DNA from: Bryobacterales bacterium
GTDB taxonomy: Bacteria > Acidobacteriota > Terriglobia > Bryobacterales > Bryobacteraceae
Length of the DNA stretch: 62,642 nt
Assembly: GCA_020852755.1 (NCBI GenBank)
Contig: JADZAF010000257.1
Span: 1 to 62,642, forward strand
Direction of reading: 5' to 3'
Shown one piece after another: positions 42,764 to 51,219 of this stretch. The notes below the pieces were generated by a model. That model saw only the letters and a list, made by a program, of their open reading frames with translations, was not told where the DNA came from and did not search any database. Position 1 is the first letter of the stretch. Each line of letters begins with the position of its first letter. A program made the position numbers and the translations under genes.

Positions 42764-45250
42764 GTGTTCCGAAAATTGGCTGGATTTTCCAAGGCAGCCG
42801 GCTTGATTTGCCTGCTTTTCTTACTCCCGATGTCGGGATCGGGAGGCAAACGAATATATCCTCTACATCCTCCGGGCCGGCCGCCCCTTGGGTTGCTCGC
42901 CCTCTCCGGCAGCGGCCAGAAGCTCTATTTGTCAGGGAACCTGCTCGAAGCGCGCGCTGCCTTCGAAAGCGCCTCCCGCGCCGCGCTCCAGGCCCGCCGC
43001 CCGGAACTGGCCGCACAATTTCTGAATAACCTGGGCGCCTGTCATATTAAGTTGTTCCAATATCGCCAGGCCCTGGATGCATTACTGCGCTCCAGGGAAC
43101 TCTCCCGGAGAGCGGGTGATGCGCAAACTCAGGGAATTTCCAGCGTAAATATCTCTGCTCTATACCTGCAAATGGGGGATGTGGAGGCGGCCGCCGCCGC
43201 CATCGAGGACGACTTTCGCCGTCTGGACCGCTGGCCCCGGCCCGGGCACCGTGCCCGCCTGCTTCTGCAGGTGGGCACCGTCCGCATGGAGCAGAACCGC
43301 ACCGCGGAGGCGGTGCCCCTTCTGCGCCGCGCGGTGCGGGAGGCGGACCTGGCCGCCGACCTGCGCTCCATGGCGGCCGGATTCGACCGGCTGGGCCTTT
43401 GTTTCCTTCGCCGGAAAGACTGGCCGGAGGCGGAAGCCAGCTTCGTCGAAGGCTTTCGCATCCGTAAGCTGAACCGCCTGGACGAAACAGCGCGCTCGCT
43501 GCGCAACCTGGCCACTCTCAAGCTCGCCATGGGCGACCTGCCCGCCGCTGAAGCGCTCTCCAGCCGCGCCGTCGCACTGGCGCTTGCCCAGCCCACCCTC
43601 GCGTCCCCCTGGACCATCTACCACCTTCGCGGCCGCGTGTATCGCCGGCAGGGCCGCCTCAAGGACGCCCTGGCCGATTTTCGCGCCGCGCTGGAACTGA
43701 CCCGGCGCTTTCGACTGGAAGTGCTGCCGGCCGACTCCATCCGGGCGCTCACCGACGTCCGCCTGGACGAAATCTACTCCTCGTTTGTGGAAACCGCCGC
43801 CCTCCTGGCCCTCGGCCGGAACCGCGCGGATCTGGCGCGGGAGGCGTTTCAGGCCGCCGAAGAGAACCGCGGCGCCAGCCTGCGCGCCCTGCTGGAGGAG
43901 CCGGACGACTGGCGCTCCCGGCTGCCTGCCCGGTACTGGCAGGTGCTGGCCGGAACCCACGCGGCCGAGGCCGACGTGTTGCGCTCCGGCGCCGCCGCCC
44001 GCGGCCGCCTCCACAAAATGCGAAACGCGCTGGTCGAGATGGAGTACAAGGCGCGTTCCAACAGGCCGGTGGAAGGCGAAAACCTGGTCCGCCGGGCACA
44101 GGGAAACCTCGATGCCCGGTCCGCCCTCTTCAGCTTTCATCTGAGCGGCGAGGCCTCGTTCCTCTGGGCCCTCACCGAAAAGGACTTCCGGCTGTACCGC
44201 CTGCCCCCGGCCGCCTCGCTCTCATCGCGCGCCGTCGCTTTCGAGCGGGCGGTCAGCAACGGGGAGCCGGAGGCGGAAGGCCTGGGCCGTGAGCTGTACC
44301 AGGCGCTCTTCGGCGCGGTCGCGCCTCACATCCTCGCCCGGCCGCGCTGGCTGCTGGCGCCGGATGCCCAGCTCTTCCGCCTGCCGTTTGCCGCCCTGGT
44401 GGCGGGAACCGGGCGCCAGGGCCCCGAGTACCTGGTCGAACGCAGCGCGCTGCAGTTGATCCCGGGAGCGGCAGGCTGGAAGCATCCGGATGCAGCCGCC
44501 CGCCTGCGCCGGTTGTCGGGGCGGTTTGTGGGAGTCGCCGACGGCATCTACAACCGCGCCGATCCGCGCTGGCGCCAGTTGCCCGGCCGGCCGGCCCTCA
44601 CCTCAGACCTGCCCCGCCTGCCCGCCGGCCGGCGCGAGATCGAGAGCTGCTCCCGCGCCTGGAACGCTCCCGCGCCGCCGCTGCTGCTGACCGGAACCCG
44701 GGCGGTCAAGACCGGCATCCCCGCCGCACTGGCCGGTGATTCGTCCATAATTCACTTCGCCGTCCATGTCGTTCAGGCGCCCTCCGCGCCGGGCGGCGGC
44801 CTGATCCACCTGGTGCTCAGCCCTGCCGGCCCGCCGGGCGGCGAGCTGTTGAGCCCTCTCGAGATCAGCGCCCTGCGCCTGAACGGCGGCCTGGTGGTCG
44901 TGAACGGATGCAGTTCGGGCGCGCCGCCGCAGCCGGCCGGCTATTCGCCGGGACTCGGCGGGCGGCCCTGGCTGGCCTCCGCGGCAACTCCGCCCGTCCT
45001 GCCCGGCAACGAACTGAACCGCCTGACCCGGGCCTGGCTGGCAGCCGGCGCCGACGCGGTGGCCGCCACCCGCTGGCCGTCCCCGGATGAGGACGGCCGG
45101 CTGTTCTCCTCGTTCTACCGGCGCCTCCGGGAGTCTGCCGATCGCGACCCCGCCATGGCGCTGCGGCAAGCCCAGGTCGAGATGCTCGCCTCGGGCGGCT
45201 GGACCTCCAGTCCCTCGTACTGGGCGTCTTTCTTCCTCGTCGGGAACTGA
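42764..45250 (+). CDS. secreted TPR-CHAT protease-type protein
   Basis: 828 residues from GTG 42764. A signal peptide (KAAGLICLLFLLPMSGSGG) is followed by about ten TPR-like helical repeats to residue 400 (for example FLNNLGACHIKLFQYRQAL). A caspase-like CHAT domain fills roughly 460-825. The catalytic His is in IIHFAVHVV (about residue 668) and the Cys in VVVNGCSSG (about 716), so it looks active. TPR repeats probably bind the activator or substrate. It heads an operon with an ECF sigma factor 2 bases downstream and an anti-sigma factor. Export is inferred from the N-terminus. Confidence 0.87.
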   Translation: MFRKLAGFSKAAGLICLLFLLPMSGSGGKRIYPLHPPGRPPLGLLALSGSGQKLYLSGNLLEARAAFESASRAALQARRPELAAQFLNNLGACHIKLFQYRQALDALLRSRELSRRAGDAQTQGISSVNISALYLQMGDVEAAAAAIEDDFRRLDRWPRPGHRARLLLQVGTVRMEQNRTAEAVPLLRRAVREADLAADLRSMAAGFDRLGLCFLRRKDWPEAEASFVEGFRIRKLNRLDETARSLRNLATLKLAMGDLPAAEALSSRAVALALAQPTLASPWTIYHLRGRVYRRQGRLKDALADFRAALELTRRFRLEVLPADSIRALTDVRLDEIYSSFVETAALLALGRNRADLAREAFQAAEENRGASLRALLEEPDDWRSRLPARYWQVLAGTHAAEADVLRSGAAARGRLHKMRNALVEMEYKARSNRPVEGENLVRRAQGNLDARSALFSFHLSGEASFLWALTEKDFRLYRLPPAASLSSRAVAFERAVSNGEPEAEGLGRELYQALFGAVAPHILARPRWLLAPDAQLFRLPFAALVAGTGRQGPEYLVERSALQLIPGAAGWKHPDAAARLRRLSGRFVGVADGIYNRADPRWRQLPGRPALTSDLPRLPAGRREIESCSRAWNAPAPPLLLTGTRAVKTGIPAALAGDSSIIHFAVHVVQAPSAPGGGLIHLVLSPAGPPGGELLSPLEISALRLNGGLVVVNGCSSGAPPQPAGYSPGLGGRPWLASAATPPVLPGNELNRLTRAWLAAGADAVAATRWPSPDEDGRLFSSFYRRLRESADRDPAMALRQAQVEMLASGGWTSSPSYWASFFLVGN

Positions 45251-45252
45251 CC

Positions 45253-45897
45253 ATGCATTCTTCGGAACATGCGGGAATCGGAACCCCGGACCGGCCGGCC
45301 GGGCACAACCGTACGGACTGCGCCAGCCAGCCCGATTGGAAAGACCTCGTGGAGCGTATCCGGAACGGCCAGCCGTCCGCCATGGAGGACCTGTATCGCG
45401 TCTTTTCCCGGGGCGTCCGCTTCTTCCTCTACCGGCAGCTCGGATCCCAGGATCTGGACGACAAGGTCCACGACGTCTTCCTCATCGTCGTGCAGGCCAT
45501 CCGCCGCGGCGACCTGCGGGAACCTGAACGCCTGCTCGGTTTCATCCGCACCATCGTCCGGCGGCAGGTGGCGGCCCACATCGATCACGCCGTCCACGAT
45601 CGCCGCGAGCGAACCGGCCTGGAGGCGGGAGGAGGCATCTGCGACCTCCGGGCGGACCCCGAGGAGGCAGCCATGCGCCGGCAGCGCGATGAGATCATGG
45701 AGAAGGTGCTCCGGAGTATCTCCCGCCGCGACCGCGAGATCCTGACCCGCTTCTACCTGATGGAGCAGAGCCAGCAGGAGATCTGCCGCCAGATGAAGCT
45801 GACCGAAACCCAGTTCCGCCTCCTCAAGTCCCGCGCCAAGGCGCGTTTCGGCGAGGCAGGCAAGAGAAGGCTGGACCTGCGCCGGAAATTCTCCTGA
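45253..45897 (+). CDS. ECF-family RNA polymerase sigma factor
   Basis: 214 residues with sigma region 2 (MEDLYRVFSRGVRFFLYRQL, then DLDDKVHDVFLIV) and region 4 (SRRDREILTRFYLMEQSQQE, ending in a helix-turn-helix near KLTETQFRLLKSRAK). Regions 1 and 3 are missing, as in ECF factors. It directs polymerase to a special promoter set; targets are unknown. An anti-sigma gene follows after 69 bases. The N-terminal 28 residues are unusual and may be disordered. Confidence 0.92.
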   Translation: MHSSEHAGIGTPDRPAGHNRTDCASQPDWKDLVERIRNGQPSAMEDLYRVFSRGVRFFLYRQLGSQDLDDKVHDVFLIVVQAIRRGDLREPERLLGFIRTIVRRQVAAHIDHAVHDRRERTGLEAGGGICDLRADPEEAAMRRQRDEIMEKVLRSISRRDREILTRFYLMEQSQQEICRQMKLTETQFRLLKSRAKARFGEAGKRRLDLRRKFS

Positions 45898-45966
45898 GAG
45901 GAGACAGGGACCCCGGACACCTGGAGATGAGAGGGTGAAAACGCTTAGATGGAAAAGGAGGATGTC

Positions 45967-46593
45967 ATGAGCGGCCCCGATCCTCATCCGGACGACGAAC
46001 GCCTCGAGCAGTACGCCCTGGGCCGGTTGGACGAAATCCAGTCCGCCCCCATGGAGGAGCACCTTCTGATCTGTCCCGCCTGCCAGGATCGCCTGTTCCA
46101 AACCGACGAGTACCTGGCCTCCATGAGAAGCGTGGCCCCCCGCCTGCGCTCCGAGGATGAGGCCCGGCAGCGCCGGTCCTGGCTGGTTCTCTTCCGCTGG
46201 CCCGCGCTGAACCCCGCCTGGGCGGCCGCCCTGCTGCTGGTGCTGGCGCTCGTTTTGGCGCGTCCCTGGCGCTGGGCGCCGCGGGTGCCGGCGGTCCCCG
46301 CCGTGGTCATGCTCCAGGTCAGCCGCGGCAATGCCGCTGCGCCGCTGCCGGAGGCCCCGGCAGGACGGCCGCTCGTCCTGGTGGCCGGCACCAGCCAGCT
46401 CGCGGAAGCTCCCCGGTACCGGATTGAGGTGGTCAATGCTTCGGGGCGCCGGATCCACTCGGCGACCGCCCAGCCGGAGAACGGCCAGCTCCGCGCCGTC
46501 CTCGACGGCGCTCTCGCCGAGGGGCTCTACTTCGTGCGCCTGTACTCCCCCTCCGGGCCCCTGCTGCGCGAATTCGGACTCCGGGTGCGGTAG
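45967..46593 (+). CDS. membrane-bound zinc anti-sigma factor
   Basis: 208 residues from ATG 45967, chosen over ATG 45949 because AGGAGG lies 5 bases before it. The N-terminal cytoplasmic part has the H-x3-C-x2-C zinc motif of ZAS anti-sigma factors (EEHLLICPACQDRL), next to LEQYALGRLDE. One transmembrane helix (AAALLLVLALVLARPW, about residues 83-98) leads to a periplasmic beta domain ending in GLYFVRLYSPSGPLL. It should hold the adjacent ECF factor at the membrane. The single-span layout makes it a possible substrate for stepwise proteolysis. Confidence 0.85.
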   Translation: MSGPDPHPDDERLEQYALGRLDEIQSAPMEEHLLICPACQDRLFQTDEYLASMRSVAPRLRSEDEARQRRSWLVLFRWPALNPAWAAALLLVLALVLARPWRWAPRVPAVPAVVMLQVSRGNAAAPLPEAPAGRPLVLVAGTSQLAEAPRYRIEVVNASGRRIHSATAQPENGQLRAVLDGALAEGLYFVRLYSPSGPLLREFGLRVR

Positions 46594-46596
46594 CCG

Positions 46597-47805
46597 CTAC
46601 CGCCCCGTCAGCAGCAAGTGCCGCTCTTCCTCGGACGCCTCCGCGGGCAGATCCAGAGGCTGCCCATCTCCGCTGGAGTAGTCACCCAGGGCCAGCTTCG
46701 AAGAGATGAACTTGAGCAGGTCGCGCAGCGTGATCACCGCGACCAGCCGTCCCTGCTCCACCACCATCACCCGGCTGGCGCCGCTCTGGCTCATCAGGGA
46801 CAGCAGCTTCAGAGCGTCGGTGTCGGGCGTAACCGTGTTCTCCGGATTGCAGGGCTGCACGATCTCCTCCACGCGGCGCTGCGCCCACTCCTCGCGCGGC
46901 ACCGTCCGGATTTGCCCGGCGCTGACGCAGCCCAGCAGCCGCTGGGATTCGCCCACTACCGGAAACATCTTGTGATGGTGCCGGTAAACGTAGTCGTCCA
47001 CCAGTTCCCGGATGCTCACGCCGGGCGGCACCGTGATCGGGTCGGGCGTCATCAGCCTCCGCACCGGCTCTCCCTCCAGAACCGTCCGAACCACTACCTG
47101 CTGGTAGGACATCTGCGAGGCGGATCGGAGAAACATCCCGATCAGAAACCACCACACCGCACCCACGAAGTTTCCGGCAAACAGCTGCAGCACCGCCAGA
47201 ACCATCAGCGCGAGCCCAAAGCCTCCGCCGATGCGGGATGCAATCCGGGTGGCCCGCGGCAGGTTCCCCTTGAAGTGCCACAGGGCCGCGCGCAGCACCC
47301 GCCCCCCGTCCAGCGGAAAAGCCGGCAGCAGGTTGAAGGCGGCCAGGATCCAGTTGATCCAGGCCAGGTACGCCAGGATTCCGGTCAACTCCACCGGCCA
47401 GGGGCCGCGGCCCGCCAGGTACAGCCCGTAGCTGAGGAAGCCGGTCAGGATGCTGGCGATGGGACCGGCGATGGCCATCAGAAGCTCGGACCTGGCGTTG
47501 GGCGGCTCGTGCGGCATCTCCGCCACGCCGCCGAAAATGAACAGGGTGATTCCCTTCATCCGGATGCCGTGCCGTCGCGCCACCAGCGAATGGGCCAGTT
47601 CGTGCGCCACGATGGAGCCGAACAGCCCCAACGCTCCCAGGATCCCCATCCACCAGTAGGAAGAGGGCCGCAGGCCGGGATACCAGGCCGGGAACAGCCC
47701 GAAACGGAGCGACCAGACAACCAAAGTCGCGATGATCGCCCAGCTCGCGTCGACCCGCACCTCGAAACCGAAAACCCGGAAAAGCGTAATTCCTCGGCCG
47801 AGCAT
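46597..47805 (-). CDS. M50 site-2 protease with two CBS domains
   Basis: 402 residues. HELAHSLVARRHG carries the HExxH zinc motif in a membrane helix, and AFPLDGGRVLRAALW supplies the third ligand, as in intramembrane zinc proteases. About six hydrophobic segments are present. Two CBS domains cover about residues 240-375 (RLMTPDPITVPPG; EEIVQPCNPENTVTP) and may bind adenine nucleotides. The gene ends 3 bases from the anti-sigma stop, convergently. Such enzymes cleave membrane anti-sigma factors, among other targets. Confidence 0.9.
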   Translation of the reverse strand: MLGRGITLFRVFGFEVRVDASWAIIATLVVWSLRFGLFPAWYPGLRPSSYWWMGILGALGLFGSIVAHELAHSLVARRHGIRMKGITLFIFGGVAEMPHEPPNARSELLMAIAGPIASILTGFLSYGLYLAGRGPWPVELTGILAYLAWINWILAAFNLLPAFPLDGGRVLRAALWHFKGNLPRATRIASRIGGGFGLALMVLAVLQLFAGNFVGAVWWFLIGMFLRSASQMSYQQVVVRTVLEGEPVRRLMTPDPITVPPGVSIRELVDDYVYRHHHKMFPVVGESQRLLGCVSAGQIRTVPREEWAQRRVEEIVQPCNPENTVTPDTDALKLLSLMSQSGASRVMVVEQGRLVAVITLRDLLKFISSKLALGDYSSGDGQPLDLPAEASEEERHLLLTGR

Positions 47806-47962
47806 ATCCCGCCTCCGCCCCGTAACAGGGCAATTCCCTCACCAATTCGTCCCTCGTCCGGGCGATTACTGTCGGCCCCGCCACAAAAAGGGATGGAATA
47901 CTCCGTACTGGGCCTTACCGGCTTGTCCACACGGTCCCCGCCTTCCATACTGGTCGCTGGAT

Positions 47963-48067
47963 ATGTCGGAGACGGGATTCCTCCTCTTCCTCGTCCTCTG
48001 CGCCGCCCTGGCCCTGTGGTCGGACAGCGATGGCGGAGGAGGCAGGCGCGTTAAAATACCGGTTTGA
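47963..48067 (+). CDS. possible 34-residue single-span membrane protein
   Basis: A short frame begins SETGFLLFLVLCAALALWS, one membrane helix, followed by an acidic/Gly stretch and a basic end (GRRVKIPV). Its stop overlaps the TTG start of hpnE (TTGA), an arrangement typical of coupled genes, which is the main support. It has no strong ribosome-binding site; CATACT 11 bases upstream may be a -10 box. Function unknown. Confidence 0.4.
   Translation: MSETGFLLFLVLCAALALWSDSDGGGGRRVKIPV
48052..48057 (+). promoter_or_regulatory. TAAAAT box, 6 bases before the hpnE start
   Basis: TAAAAT ends 6 bases before TTG 48064, matching the spacing at 22633, 23366 and 60406. Because the box also lies in a possible small coupled gene, it could be coincidental here. 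Confidence 0.35.
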
Positions 48068-49377
48068 CCCCCAGCGTCATCATCGCCGGCGGCGGCCTCG
48101 CCGGACTCTCCGCGGCGGCCGCACTGGGCAGCGCCGGTTTCAAGGTCGATCTGTTCGAGGCCCGCCCCTTCCTCGGGGGCCGGGCGACCTCCTTTCCGCT
48201 CTCCCCCTCCGACCCGGACTCCGAGTGCATCGACAACTGCCAGCACGTATTGCTGCGCTGCTGCGTGAACCTCCTGGATTTCTACCGGCGGCTCGGAGTC
48301 GCCGATCGAATCCGCTTCTACAGCGATTTCCACTTCGTGGAGCCGGGCGGCCGCGTCTCCGTCCTCACGCGCGGAGCCTTGCCTGCCCCGCTGCATTTCG
48401 CCGGGTCCTTCGCCCGCCTGAAATTCCTCGACGCGCGCGACAAGCTGGCCATCCTCCGCGCCCTGGCCGCCATTCGAAAGGAGAGCGGCAGGCGCACGGA
48501 CCTGGACGGCATCAGCATGCTGGACTGGCTGCTGGAGAAGGAGCAGACCCCGCGCGCCGTCGGCCGTTTCTGGTCGCAGGTTCTGGTCAGCGCCGTCAAC
48601 GAGGAACTCAATCGCATGGCCGCTTCGCACGGCTTCCAGGTAATTCACACCGGCTTCCTTTCCAGCCGCACCGCATACGAGATGGGCGTGCCGGCGGTGC
48701 CCCTGGCGCGGCTCTATGAACCGGATGCCTGGACGCGGGTGGGCGACGTTTCCATCCACCTGCGCTGCCCCGTGGAGTGCATCCGTCCGGAGGGCGTCGA
48801 GGCCGGCGGGCAGCAACGGCAGGCGGACTACTACATCTGCGCGATCCCTCCCGACCGGCTGGCGACGGCCGCCCCCGCGCTGGGCGTCGATACCTCCTGG
48901 CTCTCCTACTCTCCGATCACCAGCATTCATCTCTGGTTTGACCGCCCGGTGACCGGTCTCCCCCACGCCACCCTGCTCGATCGCACCATTCAGTGGATGT
49001 TCAACAAGTCCGAGGGGCGCTATGTGCAGCTGGTCGTGAGCGCCTCGCGCAGCCTGGTCGACCTGGGCCGCAATCAGCTCATCGAAATGGCGCGCCGCGA
49101 GCTGGCCGAGTTCTTCCCCGAGGCGCGCTACGCGGGTTTGAGACAGGCCCACGTGATCAAGGAACTGCATGCCACCTACTCGGCGGCGCCCGGCGCCGGC
49201 TCACTCCGGCCGGATACCGCCACCGCCTGGCCGAAGCTTTTCCTGGCGGGCGACTGGACGCGGTCCGGATGGCCCGCCACCATGGAGGGCGCGGTGCGCA
49301 GCGGCTATCGCGCGGCCGAAGCGGTGACTCGCGCGGCGGGACGGCCGCAGCGTTTCCTTCTGCCCGGCGTGGGATAA
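48064..49377 (+). CDS. hpnE: hydroxysqualene dehydroxylase HpnE
   Basis: 437 residues. This FAD amine-oxidase-like enzyme makes squalene from hydroxysqualene in hopanoid synthesis. The dinucleotide motif VIIAGGGLAGLSAAAALG is at the N-terminus; CIDNCQHVLLRCCVNLLDF and the C-terminal LAGDWTRSGWPATMEGAV are typical of HpnE. HpnC and HpnD are not in this window. Start is TTG 48064; no ATG or GTG gives the FAD motif near the N-terminus. It overlaps the next gene by one base (TAATG). Confidence 0.9.
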   Translation: MTPSVIIAGGGLAGLSAAAALGSAGFKVDLFEARPFLGGRATSFPLSPSDPDSECIDNCQHVLLRCCVNLLDFYRRLGVADRIRFYSDFHFVEPGGRVSVLTRGALPAPLHFAGSFARLKFLDARDKLAILRALAAIRKESGRRTDLDGISMLDWLLEKEQTPRAVGRFWSQVLVSAVNEELNRMAASHGFQVIHTGFLSSRTAYEMGVPAVPLARLYEPDAWTRVGDVSIHLRCPVECIRPEGVEAGGQQRQADYYICAIPPDRLATAAPALGVDTSWLSYSPITSIHLWFDRPVTGLPHATLLDRTIQWMFNKSEGRYVQLVVSASRSLVDLGRNQLIEMARRELAEFFPEARYAGLRQAHVIKELHATYSAAPGAGSLRPDTATAWPKLFLAGDWTRSGWPATMEGAVRSGYRAAEAVTRAAGRPQRFLLPGVG

Positions 49378-49763
49378 TGAGGACTATGCGTAGACTGACT
49401 CTTGCTGTGGCGTTCGCGCTGGCTTGCCTGTTCCCCCTGCGCGCCGACCCTCCCATGACCAAGCTGCGCGTGGAGGTGAAGACGCTGGGAGAGAGGCCCA
49501 TCGAGAGGGCCAGCGTGATTGTCCGTTTCGTGGAAGGACGTTCCGTCGCCAAGTTCGGCAAAAAGATCCGGACGCAGTACGAGATGCGCACCAATCAGGA
49601 GGGCTGGGTCCAGATCCCCGCCATCCCGCAGGGCAAGATCCTGGTTCAGGCCATCGCCAAGGGGTATCAGACGTTCGGTGAGGTCTTCCATATCAACGAG
49701 GAAGAGAAGACCATCGAAATCAAGATGAATCCGCCCCAGGCGCAGTACTCGTCCCACCAGTAA
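49377..49763 (+). CDS. small secreted carboxypeptidase-regulatory-like protein
   Basis: 128 residues: signal peptide (LTLAVAFALACLFPLRAD) and one beta-sandwich domain (KLRVEVKTLGERPIERASVI ... GKILVQAIAKGYQTFGEVF), like the CarboxypepD_reg fold. The start overlaps the hpnE stop, so it is probably co-translated. ATG 49386 is an alternative start. Function unknown; it may be a periplasmic binding or assembly protein. Confidence 0.72.
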   Translation: MRTMRRLTLAVAFALACLFPLRADPPMTKLRVEVKTLGERPIERASVIVRFVEGRSVAKFGKKIRTQYEMRTNQEGWVQIPAIPQGKILVQAIAKGYQTFGEVFHINEEEKTIEIKMNPPQAQYSSHQ

Positions 49764-49807
49764 CGCGGACGCCAGGAAAAAGCGGACGGACGCCGCTCGA
49801 ATTGTTA

Positions 49808-49813
49808 TAGAAT
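49808..49813 (+). promoter_or_regulatory. -10-like box TAGAAT upstream of the comF leader
   Basis: TAGAAT in the context GTTATAGAATAGGG, 45 bases after the previous stop. Transcription would start about 49820, giving a leader near 100 bases. No good -35 box at 17 bases. Confidence 0.45.
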
Positions 49814-49915
49814 AGGGTCTTAGCGAGGAGGTGGGTCTTCTCCAGTAGCAGCCCAACGCACAATTCGCTAACTTGGGTTCGTTCAACCGCAGAGCAGCTT
49901 CCTCACGTCCTTTTC
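49814..49915 (+). ncRNA. candidate structured leader or small RNA before comF
   Basis: The 100 bases after TAGAAT fold in several ways: TTAGCGA (49820-49826) with TCGCTAA (49865-49871), GAGGAGG (49825-49831) with CTTCCTC (49898-49904), and CCCAA (49852-49856) with TTGGG (49873-49877). The first two exclude each other, as in a switch. A T-rich run follows (from 49911). The region is either a small RNA or a regulatory leader. I do not recognise the family; 6S-like or a ribosome-associated leader should be tested. Confidence 0.33.
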
Positions 49916-49918
49916 TCC

Positions 49919-50665
49919 CTGATTTTTCCCGACCAGTGCCGTATTTGCGGCCGCGTTTTGAAACAGATTTCCCGCGTGCCGGTCTGCCCCGCTTGCCTGG
50001 CCGCGCCGGAACCGCTGTCCGCCGAATTCTTCTGCCTCTCCTGCCGCACCCCGTTCCGGAATTCCTTTCCCCTCGATGAGCAGGGCATCTGCCGGCTCTG
50101 CCGCGGCGGGCTGCGCGGATTCGATGCCGCCTATTGCTACGGCGCCTACGAAGGCGTGCTGCGCCAGTTGGTGCACCTGTTCAAGTACGCCGGCATGCGG
50201 CCCCTGGCGAAACCGCTCGGCGGCTTCCTGGCGAGCGCGCTGCCGCGCGACCGGGTCTTCGATCTGATCGTGCCCATGCCGCTGCACTGGCTGCGCCGCT
50301 GGCGGCGCGGCTTCAATCAATCCGGCTTGCTGGCCCGCGAACTGGCGCGCCGCACCGGCATCCCCGTCCGGAACGCCGTCCGGAGGCGGCGCAACACGGC
50401 GCCGCAGGCCGGCCTGAGCCACGCCCGCCGCCGCGAAAACGTGGGCGGCGCCTTTCGCTGCAAGGATTCCGTGGCGGGAATGCGGGTGCTGCTGGTGGAT
50501 GACGTCTTCACCACCGGCGCCACCGCGAGCGCCTGCTCGCACGCGTTGAAGCGGGGGGGAGCCAAGGCAGTCGAGGTTTTGACTCTGGCCCGGGTGGATC
50601 GCCGGCTGGCGCCCGCCCTGGACCGGCCGGGAATCCGTGCCGGAAGAGTCGCGGGAGTTGGCTGA
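49919..50665 (+). CDS. comF: ComF family phosphoribosyltransferase-like protein (start uncertain)
   Basis: About 248 residues if read from CTG 49919. The zinc-ribbon Cys pairs ([25 protein letters not shown]) are followed by a phosphoribosyltransferase domain with [17 protein letters not shown], typical of ComF, which takes part in DNA uptake. The usual first start, TTG 49958, would remove the first Cys pair. Upstream to the stop at 49808 there is no in-frame ATG, GTG or TTG, so a CTG (49919) or ATT (49922) start is likely, unless a base is wrong. Followed 5 bases later by an HNH nuclease gene. Confidence 0.82.
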   Translation: MIFPDQCRICGRVLKQISRVPVCPACLAAPEPLSAEFFCLSCRTPFRNSFPLDEQGICRLCRGGLRGFDAAYCYGAYEGVLRQLVHLFKYAGMRPLAKPLGGFLASALPRDRVFDLIVPMPLHWLRRWRRGFNQSGLLARELARRTGIPVRNAVRRRRNTAPQAGLSHARRRENVGGAFRCKDSVAGMRVLLVDDVFTTGATASACSHALKRGGAKAVEVLTLARVDRRLAPALDRPGIRAGRVAGVG

Positions 50666-50670
50666 ATCTT

Positions 50671-51192
50671 ATGACGACAGGACTTCAGAAACCCGTTCTG
50701 GTTCTCAATGCGAGCTATGAACCCATCAACGTGTGTGCCGCGCGGCGCGCCCTGGTGCTGGTGCTCAAGGGAGTCGCCGCGGCGGAGGAACTGTCGTTAT
50801 TCGCCGCCCACTCGCCCCGCCACGTCGTCCGTCTGCCCTCCGTGATCCGCCTGCTCGAATACCGGCGCATCCCCCACCAGAGCCGCGCGCTCTCGCGCAA
50901 GAACATCCTGATGCGCGACCGTTACACCTGCCAGTATTGCCACCGCGCGCTGCCTTCTTCGGAGCTTACCCTCGACCACGTGATCCCGCGCTCGCGGGCC
51001 GGAGAGTCGACCTGGGAGAACCTGGTGGCCTGCTGCCATCCCTGCAACAACAGAAAGGGCAGCCGTACGCCGGAGGAAGCCGGCATGCGGCTGGCGCGGC
51101 AGCCCCGTCCCTTCAGCCTGCACACCAGCCGCCACCTCATGCGCCTGCTCGGCAAGAGCGACGAGCAGTGGCGCAAGTACCTCTTCTACTGA
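50671..51192 (+). CDS. HNH endonuclease
   Basis: 173 residues. A helical N-terminal part ([20 protein letters not shown]) is typical of a widespread family of stand-alone HNH proteins. The nuclease core has [23 protein letters not shown] and [10 protein letters not shown], so both zinc Cys pairs and the HNH residues are intact. Neither target nor role is known; it is 5 bases after comF and may be linked to DNA uptake or repair. Confidence 0.9.
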   Translation: MTTGLQKPVLVLNASYEPINVCAARRALVLVLKGVAAAEELSLFAAHSPRHVVRLPSVIRLLEYRRIPHQSRALSRKNILMRDRYTCQYCHRALPSSELTLDHVIPRSRAGESTWENLVACCHPCNNRKGSRTPEEAGMRLARQPRPFSLHTSRHLMRLLGKSDEQWRKYLFY

Positions 51193-51219
51193 CCCCGGGA
51201 GTCTCGCCAACGGCCCCGG

